From contig CM037843.1 of assembly GCA_021234535.1 (NCBI GenBank), forward strand, positions 8,988,979 through 9,052,978: a DNA stretch of 64,000 nt, given 5' to 3'. This document shows, piece by piece, positions 35,701-48,300 of the stretch; positions within the stretch are counted from its first letter, which is position 1, and the number at the start of each line of letters is the position of its first letter. The notes below the pieces were generated by a model. That model searched no databases. It saw nothing but the letters and a program-made list of their open reading frames with translations, and was not told where the DNA came from. A program made the position numbers and the translations under genes. This DNA comes from Stichopus chloronotus. Lineage: Eukaryota; Echinodermata; Holothuroidea; Aspidochirotida; Stichopodidae.

Positions 35701-36339
35701 CGAGAAGGCATAAGCATATATGATATCATGTGAGTGTTGCTTGGTTCAACAGTAACCAGTTCTCAAATGTATGGTGAGTGTTCTCTGTAGATCATGTTAA
35801 TAAAGACACACCTCAAAATGACAGTTTGGGATCATAGTGTGTTGTGCTGATATAGCATTAGTGACTGTTGGTGAGACTGTCGATGGATATATTTTACCCT
35901 TGGTATTTCTATTCAATTTAGTGACTGTGGGCCTGACGTATGAAGAATTGTAAACCTTGATGATATTACGCTCCATTTTCAGTAACCATTAAAGAAAGGG
36001 TTCAGTTGAGATAACGTTTGTGTAATCATATTAAAGACATTAACACCATAGGTTACCTTTTAATGTATCCGTCTGTTAAAATGGCTGTGCTGAGGGAAAT
36101 CACTTTGTCAAACCCTGTTCACATAATGGAGGGACGTTGACTTCTGCTCATGCGCAGTCTATTTTTTTTTTTTCGCAAGCGCGTGCCGTCCTATTTGTCT
36201 ACCGTCCTGAAATCGAAATGTCCTTAATGATATTAGAAACTATATTTTTCAAGAAACATTTTAAAAAATTAAACAAAAGAGTTGGTTGAATTCCATTCAA
36301 GATTTCGCAACTTAGGTTTAAATTCAAGACTTTTATGTG
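32763..36339. other. Intergenic or intronic DNA
   Basis: No supported gene. A CpG-richer patch lies at about 34,290-34,640. A poly(T) tract at 36,162 is followed by a GC-rich 'cgcaagcgcgtgccg' segment. Confidence 0.35.
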
Positions 36340-39160
36340 TCAAAACCTGTATTGTGTCTTAACATTTACGAACCCGATCAACTTCAAAATGATTCTGTCT
36401 TGAAAATAAATGAAGTGGACTCAGGAAGCATCCTTACTCCAAGTCATGTACACGCTGTCAGTTTTACTCCCATGAGTGCTAATAACTTCAGCCATTTGAA
36501 ACAATGACGTTCAGTGCAAAATTCAGTAAGATCATTGGCTTTTCCAGTCTTTCAAGAAATCATTCACACGGGTTTGGGGACATGTTTGACCGTCAGAGTC
36601 TATTTCCACCTATTTCTAAAAGGTATCATAATTATTCAAATTTTAGCAAAATTCCCCGGAAAATAATGTCGTTAAAGTAATATGGTATCACATGGCAATA
36701 TAAATTTAATAACGGCGGACATTAATTCACGTGACAGAAATTTTTCGTGACGTCATAACGACGGGATCGCATTAAATTAACCTGATTTCCTCAACGTGGT
36801 TTTAAAAACTTCTCCCTATGGTTGTGCCCCTCACATTTCCTTTCGTCCTTAGGTACAACATCTCCTGTAAATATCGACAGGAATAATCGGCATGTCATTT
36901 GCAAAAGCATTTTGTTCTGTTCTTTGGCTAAGTAACAGGATCAGTTTGAATTACTCCACGGCCTTGTCACAGAACCTAACACAATCTTTAGCAAATATTC
37001 TGATCTAAGAAAACAAAAAAGTTAAAAACATTTCAAGGATATCTTGGTAAGCAGATATCGTCACTAGTTTGGTGTACTTTTTTTTAAATTATAATTATGC
37101 TCAACATAATTATGTGGACTCAAAGGACATCCGTACTTGAAATAAGCCCATCATTGCAATATGACAATAATAATAATAACTTATGCCGTCAAAGTGAATG
37201 TGAGTACAAAATTGGCTCTTTTGAGCAGTCTGTGATATCTACAAAATGTACAAAAATTAAAAAGTAAAAGCAACTTTGGGAAGCGACTTTTTCTCAACAA
37301 TTTTTACTTTTTAATAAGGCTACAGTCTTGCGTTTTCTAAAACAAAAATAGCAAAACCTCTTCCCTGTCCAATCATCTCCGAATTAATATATTTTAAGCC
37401 GCGTTTGATAATAAAATGATAATACATATAATATTTAACATTGAAATGCTAGCTTGAATTACCCCCCCCCCCCCCAACTTTGTTGAAGAACTTTGCAACG
37501 TCTTCAGTAAACATTTTATCTCCGAAACCAAGAAACTGTTAAATCTTACGGACCGCTCGACTTTGGTTTAATTTCAGTATGTAGGTCTTAGTCAATACCG
37601 TCAAGTGTGGTTTAATTTTAAGACCATGATGAGTTATAAGTAAACCCTGCAGTGTGAAGCCACACGATATCCGTACTGGAAATGAGGCAAAGCTTTGCAA
37701 TACCACTGCCACGAGTTCTGGATGTTTTATTCCAATTAAAACTGGAATATGAGTTGTACTGGTGATCGCGTGGTCATCTTTGTTTCTTCGTTAGTGTTTC
37801 AGGAAAGAGAAAGTACGGGAAAGGATCACTTGTGGCATAATCTGAAAGAGAACTATGCGTTCATCTTCCACATATTTGAATATGAAAATTGTCTCGACAT
37901 TTTTGTTGGCCCTAAAAAAAATCAGACTCTACAAGAAAATTTAGCCACTAATCACTGTTACTTGAAATCAACAGACCAGTGGGAGTCGACATGAATGTTC
38001 ATGTAGGCAAAAATGGGACTTGATGTTTTTTGTTTGTTTGTTTTGTAGTGCCTATAACATATTTGACTTTCACTGGCAAAATATGACAAATTTTCAACTC
38101 ATATTCATGCTTTACGACGTTGAATATATGACGTCACAAAAATTTACCGACAAACTTTCGTCCTCTCAGAAGCCTGTGAACTAAAAAGTTCAAATTAAGA
38201 TGTTCATTGAAGTTCAAAAATTGACTCGATTTTCACATCATTTTGACAATTTGGTAAGACTGCAATCCAACTTTTTCTAAACATTCATTAAAATCATTCA
38301 CTTTTTCCAATTATCTCCAACTTGATATATGTTGAACTACAGGACATGTTTCTTTGACATATAACAAGACTTTGAAGAGCATGTTCGTTACTTGATAATA
38401 AACGATAACATTTTAACTGGCCATGTCAGCTCGTGTTACAGTAGAACTTCGTTGAAAATTTCAACACAATATAAATACTCCGAAAAGAAGATGTTGAGAA
38501 ATCACAAACATTGTGCAATTTTGGGGTCATTGGAAACTAAGGTTAGTCAATACCGTCATTACAGTTTAATTAAATCTTAACAATGTTGTTTTGAAAATAA
38601 ATCCTGTGGATTCACATGATATTCATACTTGAAATGAGGTATTGCATCGGAATAGGTAATAATGTTTACGAGGTGTATAGGGCGATTTCAACGGTAATTT
38701 CATGACGTCTCAATTGTAATAACAATAAGAAAAAAAAGAAAAACGGAAGGGAAAAAAAATCATCTTTGGAATAAGGCTCAATTTTCTCATCATGATATTT
38801 CGGTAAGGCTTATAGCTTTACGATAGAGCTTGAAGTTCAAAATTCATCAAAACCATTGAGCCATGGGGCATATTTCTTCGATGTTTAACATGACTTTGAA
38901 GAATGTACAGTTTAAATAGTAAACGATAATAACAAAACGATAAAATTTGTACATGAATGTCGGCTTGAATTACTGCACTGACAAGTTTGTTCAAGATTAA
39001 GAGATTTTCGTCTCATTTCAAGATATAGACCTAAGTCAATACCGGTACTGGTTTGCGGTTTAATTTAAAGATCATGAATTGTTGAAAATAAATAATGTGG
39101 ACTCAAACGGACACCATTTGTAATGAAAATATTGTAATTTCTACATCTCTGAAATTAAAT
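36340..39160 (+). repeat. Degenerate long tandem repeat, about 5 units of 500-950 bp
   Basis: The phrase 'gaaaataaat..gtggactca..ggacatccgtacttgaaat' recurs near 36,400, 37,110, 37,640, 38,590 and 39,085. Between occurrences the same sub-blocks return in order: a TGACGTCA-type palindrome (36,748; 38,128; 38,700), 'aattatctcc', 'gataataaacgataacattt', 'ggcttgaattac' and 'agtcaataccgtca'. The units are strongly diverged and non-coding. The spacing varies by insertions and deletions. Confidence 0.65.
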
Positions 39161-40416
39161 AGTGCAAAGTATTATAACATAACGGGTGGACGTACCGTGA
39201 TGTGAAGCATGTCAACAATGGAAGCCAATATAAATTAGCCCACTCGATGAAATTGCTTGAAGAACTTTTTCTGCATTTAAAAAAAAAAAATCTGAAGAGA
39301 AAATTGATGAACTCGATGGAAAAAAGACTTAGTCACAGTTATTCGTGACAATTTTCATTTTTTGTTTTTCCTTCATTTTTTTTATGTTTTCAAGTTTTTC
39401 CTGCTGTGAAAATATTCTTCACATTTTTCACATACGAAAATATTTTTGTTTTTCATATTTTATATTTTCCATGTTTTTTTTTCATACTTGTTTTCATTTT
39501 TCAACAAGTTGTATTGTTTGTTTTCTTTTTTCCCAAATTCTTTTTTTTTATTTATATTGTCAGTTTTGGGATATTCTTTGAAATTCCTCTATCCAAAGAC
39601 CAAGAGTCATATGTAATGGAAAGCCAAGAGAGGCAACAGATGGGCAACCCAGGGCTGTGAAGGCAGGGTCGACATGATAGGCACACAAAAGATAACGATG
39701 CACACTTAAATCTGTATTTGAATGAGCACCCATTACAAGCTTTAATTTTAATTTCTATCGACGGTTTACATTTAAATGCATTTGGTTATGATACACAACA
39801 CTTTGAAATTTAAATACATCCATCATAGAAAAAAAAAATGTACAATAGTGTAACAGTGATAGAAACAAATGAATGCGGTCAAAAAAAAAAAAAGTAGAAA
39901 CAAATCAATCAACAGTCTCATTTAAATTATAATTTTTTAAGCTTCTTTGCAATTGGTTAACACCAAATTCTCCAAAATCAAATAGCACATCTCTTCAAGT
40001 CATCTAGGGACAGTTGTGGTTACTAGTAGGTGCCTTCAAGCCACTGAATAAAGTTACATCGTAGAGATAACGATGAAATGGGCAGTTTCATGTGTAGGGC
40101 ATTCAAAGGCATGATCACACACAGTACCTAAAGCAATCACAACCTTACACCAACTTGCAAAAACTTCATAAAAGATGTCTTTAATCTGGATTAATGTTTG
40201 TGTACATGTTACATGTTCTTTTTTTAGTTTGGTAATTGCAATTGTGCTATGTCTTCCTGATGTTACAGATTAAGCCAAAGAAAAATTATCCATTCATATT
40301 GCATTGCAGTCAAGAAGAAATTAATATCAAACAAGAATCAAACATTTAAAGGTAGGAGTGAGAACTAAAACTAGGAAAATGAGGAAAGAAATATGGGGGA
40401 AAAAAAAAACAATAAC
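39161..40416. other. Intergenic DNA
   Basis: A long pyrimidine-rich stretch (39,345-39,560, mostly T with C) and several A tracts. The frames seen there are compositional artefacts. This region separates the tandem repeat from the 3' end of PCMT1. Confidence 0.4.
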
Positions 40417-40422
40417 TTTATT
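40417..40422 (-). terminator. PCMT1: Candidate poly(A) signal of PCMT1
   Basis: AATAAA on the minus strand is followed by a GT/T-rich element (GTTATTGTTTTTTTTTT), the usual arrangement around an animal cleavage site. It lies about 1.9 kb beyond the stop codon of the last exon. Confidence 0.4.
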
Positions 40423-42298
40423 GCATAAAGTCCCTCTCTTGCTCGGCACAGCAATGTAGCAATTACACCAAGACTTGTGATGTAGTAAATGCGATTCACA
40501 TTTGAGTAGAATCAACACAGTTCAGTATCAAACAACATTAGAGCTATCCTTGTTGGTAGCATTTGGCATTTGTGTTAAGTCCCAAATGACCCAGTCTAGT
40601 CTTATTAAGCGTCTCAGTTTCATACAGATCAAACGCTCCCCCACTTCCACCCCTCTTTGCCGCATGACTGGTCTTTTCAATTACTTGAATGAAACCAGTG
40701 AATGCACAAGAAGTTGCGAGGGATACTTGTGGTGTGATGTTTCTCTGTCTCTAGTCAAACTAAAAGTAATTCAATTATAACAATTCTACCTTGTACTTTT
40801 CTAAAGTAATCAGATTATCTTTCTGTGATCAGTGAGCTCATCAACAGCGTCTGAACTGAAAAATTCCAGATAGTATATGAAAGTACAGAAATTTACATCT
40901 AAAGGTTCTTTGTATTTCATTTGAGACTACATTTTGTGAGAAAGAATCAAAAACATATTTCAGGTTTCACTTTCCTCAAAGAAAAACAATATCATGATAT
41001 CTTGTTCACGGAACTAAATGATTGACGGAAGTGCTATTATGAAAACTCGTAGATCTTGGGTCCATTTGCAAAGCTATGAAAGGCTAATGTGAAAACTACA
41101 CAATAGAAGCATAAGATGGTTATGTTTGTTACATGAGAGAAACATAAATGAGAATTGTTACTGAAATGCAATTAAAGTAAGTAACATTTGAATTTTATGT
41201 TTGTAAGTATGGTTCTTTGACAATAGTACTAAGTTAAACTTCTATTCTTCATTAAAGGTAAAATAGAGTGGTTGAAAATACAAACTTAATTGTTGGAAGG
41301 TGTCTAGTTACCAAACATGCTCTTTAGGTTATCTGTATTACTGTACTACATAGGTTAGAATGGTTTGAAGGGAATAAATTTGTAAACAACAAATGGCAAA
41401 AAATCTTCAAACTTTGGCCTTTGATTAAGCTGCCTGACTGCTACAGCCCATCAAAAAGCCAAGTACAGGAATAGATTTCAGCAACAATGGGGGCAAATAA
41501 TCTCAGTCGGTGTATGATTTAGTCTGAATATTGTACTCAGTCAGAAATTCACAATATTGTGCTCGGGCACATACTTCAGAGTACTGTTTAGTCCCAGCAA
41601 TGTGCTCAGTGAATAGTTAATAAGAATATTGTACTCAGTCAAGGTACATTCATCTGTGAACAACTAGTCAGTATATTGTACCAGTCAGGTACATATCAGT
41701 GTACCATTTAGTCACGATAACGTACCCAGTCAAAAATTTAGTCAGAATATAATGCTCTCTATGGCATATATATCAATATACAAATTAGTCCGACTATTGC
41801 ATGGTAATTTTAGAGCAACTCCATCTCAACAAAGTTCTGAAAGTCTTATCCTCCAAACCCAGAAGAGATTTGACTCTAAGTGATTCAATGTCACTGTGAA
41901 TTCCTTCACACAGCCCTGTCAGTTTCTGAGGAATCCTGAGATAATTTCCGCTTTCGAGCAGAGTTGATAAGCCACGGCATAAACCAACAAAATTTCACTT
42001 TAAACCGAGCATTTTAATAACACAACATTCTTAGGAAAAATTGGTAATTGTCTTTTTGTTATGATGTTAAATAAATTGCTCCTTGGCAACCAGTTAAATG
42101 CACAAAACAAATCAGAAGTCTTTGGCGATTACCCTGGTTCTGTATACCATGTGGAGGTTGAAGCCACGTCAACTTTGTCAAGCTAAAGCTCCTCCTGTGA
42201 ACAACAACTTTCAAAATCAATAAGCATTACAGATTAAGATCACATCGTAACCGAATTGTCGTCCTAAACACTCGCTGGATGATCAGGCACTGATGATC
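40423..42298 (-). other. PCMT1: Presumed long 3' UTR of the spliced PCMT1 isoform
   Basis: There is no reading frame of interest. A degenerate ~50-bp tandem repeat (41,510-41,800) built on 'tagtcagaatattgtactcag' occupies part of it. The UTR assignment depends on the poly(A) signal at 40,417 being the one used. Confidence 0.35.
41510..41800. repeat. Degenerate ~50-bp tandem repeat
   Basis: About six diverged units combine 'ttagtc', 'gaatattgtactcagtca' and 'ggtacat' blocks. Confidence 0.55.
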
Positions 42299-42317
42299 TC
42301 ATAATTCTGATTTTCCC
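42299..42317 (-). CDS. PCMT1: PCMT1 alternative last exon, C-terminus ...GKGKSEL
   Basis: Joining the internal donor in exon 7 (GGAAA then GTAATA, at 43,942) to this acceptor gives P-G-K-G-K-S-E-L-stop. The acceptor is preceded by an unusually strong tract (CTCTCTCTCTTTTCTTGTTT and GCTTGTAG). Vertebrate PCMT1 has the same layout: one form reads through the donor, the other splices and ends RDEL, an endoplasmic reticulum retrieval signal. KSEL differs from KDEL at one residue, and Ser at that position lies outside the strict published pattern, so ER retention is an inference. Confidence 0.65.
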
Positions 42318-45300
42318 CTACAAGCAAACAAGAAAAGAGAGAGAGAGAAAGTATTTAAAAATCTATCCATCAACAAATTTATCTAGTTGTGTCAACAATA
42401 TCAGCATATACTAAAGCAGTAAACACAATGTCAGGTGACGTAATACTAAATACCGCTGGAGAGTCGGACTCCCTCCTATGAAAACTGTTCCTCCTCAAAA
42501 TGGAATAGACCAAACTACCTGCACATAATACAGTGTGTTAGGTGCTGGTAGTGTATGGTGTCAACATGACTTTTACATCTTTGCCTTTCCATGAACGTGA
42601 CATACCACATCATAGCAGTGTTGTGTTGTAGTCACCGTGTGGCTGAGTTGTGCTGTATCATTACACTCATTGACAACAAGGTCATTTAGGAACACTGCCA
42701 ACACATTTTGGCACATTTTCCCCCGTCACAGTGAATTCCATTCAACAGTCTACCAAACAGTCAACAAATCATCAACATGTTCCTAAAATGTGTCACAACA
42801 ACACCACAACATTGCATGACATCACAGGTGGTTCTAAGAGAAATTTTTTGAAACATACAACATGATGGAGTCACTTTCCCAGTAATATAATGAGTGTGCT
42901 CACTTCAACTATGCTGCCCTCTGATCTACCCTACGAGCTGCTGGATGTAATGTTGGTACCAGTTGACCAGTTGACACCAAGTTTGTGAAAGTGGGAAACA
43001 GTATCCGAAGAAAAGAATACACTATTCAAAGGATTTGAAGAACAGACAAAAACTGGATGCTAAATCTGTTCAAACTATGGACAATGATGTTGCAAACACT
43101 GCTAACATCCCAGAGGGAAATATCAGATGTTTTCAAAAAGTTCTTGTAATGACAACAAATGTCTAGAGTTTGAATAGTATGTAAGTTCAATTAATTGTTT
43201 CAAGGAATAAATATCATTGACACAATAGAAAGAAGAGAAGGATAAAACCAAGCTCATCAATAATTTTTAAATTCCAAGAAACAGCATAATTCTGTTTACT
43301 AGTATGAAAAGACAATGGTAATATATAACTACTAACATGATTTCATATTAATTCTTACAACGAGTTCCGGCACCATATTTTATCTTTTTGGTGAAAAGAA
43401 TGATAAGGCCAAAATGTTTGTGTTGCACAGGTGTCACATGATCAACTGGTTGTAGTGTGTCAGCTGTGCAATCTGTTTTTGCAATTGTAGAGAATCAAAG
43501 ATGTCAGGACTCGATTCTAGTGGCCTACCGTTATATTGCGATCCATGGTCAGTTGCATTTTGCAACTGGTGCAAACACACCTAAATGGCGGGGTTGCATA
43601 TTTTTAAGCAATGTTCTACGAAACATTGTCTGATGAAGCCATACAATTTGTACAAAAATCATCACTAGCTGTGCTTAAAATGTTTGCTACTTTTGTGTTA
43701 GGACAGACCAATGAGCCCTCTCCCTGTGCAGTGCTCTTAATAAGAAATTTCTAACATGCTGCCCACCCTTCTACATATTAGAATGTGCAGTTCGGACCAG
43801 TTCAGACAAACAGATCGTTGAATTAATCAAAGGAATAGACAGAAAGAGTTTTTCTTGAGTGACATTCCTAATTAGAAGATACACCTCTGAGTCAACTTAA
43901 TTTCTTGTATCCCTACCACAAGTAACAGATGAAAGTTATTACTTTCCAGGCCACTGGTTGTCCTTGCTGGTTAAAGGGACAAAGATGACTCCCATTAGAC
44001 TCTTCTTCACTACAGTACCATCTTCCTGTTTGTCATATTGTTCCAGAGTTTGGGACATTCCAGATGGACCAACTGGTATGATGAGGCGACCACCAGGTTT
44101 CAATTGGTCGGTAAGCTGGAGAAGAAGAATTACGAGACATAAATCGTCACTGCAAAACAAATTTGAAACTCTTAGAAGAGCGGTTGCTGTCTTTCCTTCT
44201 TGGATTAAATAGTAAACAAACTACATAACATATTTACTCTCACCTCCCCCCATAAATAAAAAAAAAACTACTTCAGAATCACAAAGAGACTTGGAAATTG
44301 AGACCATTGTGATACACACTTGTTCTTCATCAACAGTAGTTTATCCAATCTAGATCTGATCAGTTCCTCAAAGTCAAGAACAAAGCTTTCACGCTTGATT
44401 CACTGACTCGTACCTGCCAATGTGATCCACGTACAGGAAGTAGGTGTACAAAATCAGTTTTCATGACAACTACACTAGGTCCCTCTTGCAGTGTACACAC
44501 GTACACAAAGCTCAGAGGACACAATGGTCAGAGGTCACCTTGATCAACAAAGATCTTACATGCAGCACTTTGCTCAATCATGTGAGGTCTCATTTATTTG
44601 CCCACCACCTTCCCCCCCCCCTCCCCTGATCGTCGATTGATCAACATTAGGAGAACTGATTAAAACTAAAGAAGCTTTCACACCAAAAAAATATCTTAAT
44701 AGCACTCACTCAGATCGGATCTAACCAACCGCTCATGGTCAAGTGTTAAAGCACAACAGGCTCCCATCAACCAATATATATTTATCAAAGAATTAGGAAG
44801 CAATCCAATCCAGAACTCTGGCTTTTCACACATCTTCTTTTAGCAAAGAGAGTCAAAGTGATTACCAGGCAGGGTTTATCAAGGCTGCATTCATTCCTGG
44901 TCCTATAAACTGCTGTGTCCCAATTCCCAACTATAATATTAAAAATTTTTTCACAAACAGTAAGGTACACAAACAATTTGAAACAAAAGCCACTTGAAAC
45001 TACATGAAGTGCAGCCATGGGTACACGAATGTTTCAAACCACAAAATGAACACCCAATATCCCAATAGTTAGGCCAGACATATCCCCTCACTTCACCTCT
45101 CATTACACTCTCCCCATATGACAAACCATAATATAATGCCATAAGGAGTGCAGTTTGAAAATTCAAAACATCTTTCTCCTCTCCATAGAGAGTGGACCCA
45201 ACTTTTACTTGGTCTTTTACACCATTGACTAAAACATGCTACTGTTCAGTAACAGGAGAGGGACATTCATCAAAAATATTTATTTGCTGGTTTTCTATGA

Positions 45301-48300
45301 AATCAAACACAAATGAAATCCATTTGACAATAAATGAACTGAAGTCATGACTATAAAGACTTTCAGACTACAACACAAATAGGGATAACATTCCAATTGT
45401 TAGGCCAGACGTATCTCCTCACTACATTTCACCCTCTTGCTACACTTTACCAAAGTGGCAAGTCAAAATGTAATGCCAAAACGAGCAAATTTTTTTAGAT
45501 GCATCACAAGCGTCTTTCTCCTCTTCACAGAGAGTGGCCCCTACTTCATGATCTCTTACAACATTGACTGAAACCTGCTATTGTTCAGTAAAATCCAAAG
45601 AGTATACATCAATTTTGTTTTATTTACTGGCTTTCCGCATCTTCTGCATGTGAGTTGAGTCTCACATAGTCTTGCACAAAGCACAGTTAAATGGAATGAT
45701 TCCCACACCGATCCCAGAAGATAGATTTTAATAAAGGGGATTACACTCCTTCACTTCATATAATCCCCGACCTCTGCCCCCCCTCCTCTACTACCATTCT
45801 TAGCAGATACATCTCCACTGATGATACTCACAGCTTTAGGTAGCGTAGCTGCAGCAGCTCCTACGTGTATGGCATCGTAGGGGGCTTCTTTCTCATATCC
45901 CTGTCGACCATCTCCCACTGCAATCCAAGAAAACATAGAGCCAAATCAAAAATATTTTCTCCATAGAGAAATATTTAAGACGTATTCACTTTGAAACCTT
46001 AAAATATTCTTTTCAATCAAGCAATACCCACGGAAGAACTCACGTAGTACATATTTTCTTGTATCCTGCATGGATAGAAACGACTATCAACGGATAAACA
46101 CTTGTGATGAAAACTACAGTGCTGGAAAAAATTTTTATAATTTCCTGTAATGGGAGATTATTTCCCACATTTTCATACAAATTCCTGTGCAAAAGAAAGA
46201 TACATTTCCCTCAAGTGCCAAAGTTTCCCTCCAAGTACAAAAATTTTACAGGAAGGTGTCTCATAGCTTCCCAACTTTGTCCACCCATGTGAAAACTTAA
46301 ACCTGTAATAGGGCAAACTATCTCATCAAGTATGCAAACTCACCAACCATCTCAATACGATCCAGCAACTCTGGATTTGAACGCTTGACATTATCGATCG
46401 AGCTCTGTACAAGTTCTGGGATATGGTCAATGCCAACGACTTTTCCGGTCTCTCCCACCTAAAATAGACATTAAAATATCATTTGAAACTTTTCTAAAAG
46501 AAAAGTCAGATACTGGGTTTATGATACTGTCCCTAACTGGCACTAGCCTAGCAGAATGTAAGGAGCAATTTGTAGCATTTCTATTTTACATCTGTAGGAC
46601 ACGAGTCAGGTGCATGTCAGTTGAGTGTTATGGTGTGAGATCACATTCACTGTGTGTCAGACAACCATTCAACTGCAGCCAAGGAATACAGGGAGAATAA
46701 ACTCAAATGCCACAGAGGCAACACGCCCTCCAAAAGATATGAGATTTACTTTCAGCCTTTTGCAGAAATACAACTCCATATTTCCCACTAAATCAAAATG
46801 GTAATCAAAAATAAGTTAATATAATCTTTCTGCAACAGCCTGTCCCAAGGCATGGTTTAATAATCTTCTTGTAACTGTGTCAACAGTTTACATGTGGATT
46901 AAGACTTCAGACACATAGAAACTTCCATTATAATGGGATTTTCCCTTATTTTATCCCCTGCTTGACAAGTTTGTGAACTAATCTGGCTCCTTCAAACTCA
47001 CCATCACCGCCATACACGACGTCAAGTAACCACTGCCTGATCCAACATCTAACACTGTACTGCCCTCTGTCAGGTGATTCTTCAATGATTCCAAGGCATG
47101 TGCATGCTGGAAATAATCAAATGTAACTGATGCATCAAGTCAACCAAATGCCTGAATGATCAATATCTAATTACTGTACATTTAAGACACAAGACAATCA
47201 TCACTACAATGACAATGTAAATGTATGCAGTGCTCCAGACTTAATTTTCAATGTTCCCCCCAAAAATAGGGAAAAAGATGACTGTGAAACCATGAAATGT
47301 GAAATGATGATTTGTTTATACTGTATGCAATTGCTGTAGCTTTCATCGTTTGATTCAGAACAGTTTGTAGTGCTGTTTGGATGTGATGATTGTGATAGCC
47401 ATATATGCCAAATGCAAATTATTTGTTGTTTGGAAATGCTGGTTGCTGTGATCCATCCTTTCAGGGGACATTCCAGGTGTAGAAAGAATCCTTATTGTGA
47501 TGGAAATGGTAGAGTGTATGCTGAAGAAGTACAGATGTTCAGAAACAATCCCAGCCGAGATCCTTCATTTACCCATGAGCAGATTTTTTGTGCTTTTCTT
47601 GAGGGTTAACAAGAAAGTCAAAGGACTTTGTGATTCCTTCCCAATATTCATGAAGAACACAGTACAACGTGCACATACCAACTTTGAAATTCAAACACCT
47701 TATCATTCCAGAGAAAGAATACCTACACTAAGCCCTTTTGACCACTGTGTGTACTAAGCAGTTGAAATATTTTCACAATTTGACTTCTGGTGACCTCAAA
47801 TGGAATTTGACCTCCACCAAAATCAATGGGAATCATCTACAGTACTCACTATGACCAACCCACACACTGTATGAAATTAGTCAAGATTATGCTTCTTGAG
47901 ATACTGCGTTGACAAGGCTTTCACAGTTTCACCTCTGATGACCTCAAATGACCTTTAAACTTCACCAAAAACAATAGGGATCATCCACTCACTATGACCA
48001 ACCCACACACTAAGTATGACTTAAGTCAAGATTACCCTTCTTGAGATATTATGTTTACAAGGTTTTCAGATTTTGACCTCTGGTGACCTCAAATGACCAT
48101 TGACCTCTACCAAGAACACAGGAATCATCTACTCAATATGACCAACCCAACAAACAATAGTAGGGATCATCTACATAATATGACCAACCCAAACATGACG
48201 TATGACATTACTCAAGGCTAAGCTTCTTGAGATATACTGTTGATATAATGTTTATGAGGAGTTCACAATTTAACCTCTGGTGACCTCTTATGACCTTTGA

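Noticed and set aside
39345..39660. Phe-rich plus-strand frames of 78-84 codons
   Set aside because: They are translations of a long T-rich tract, not a membrane protein.
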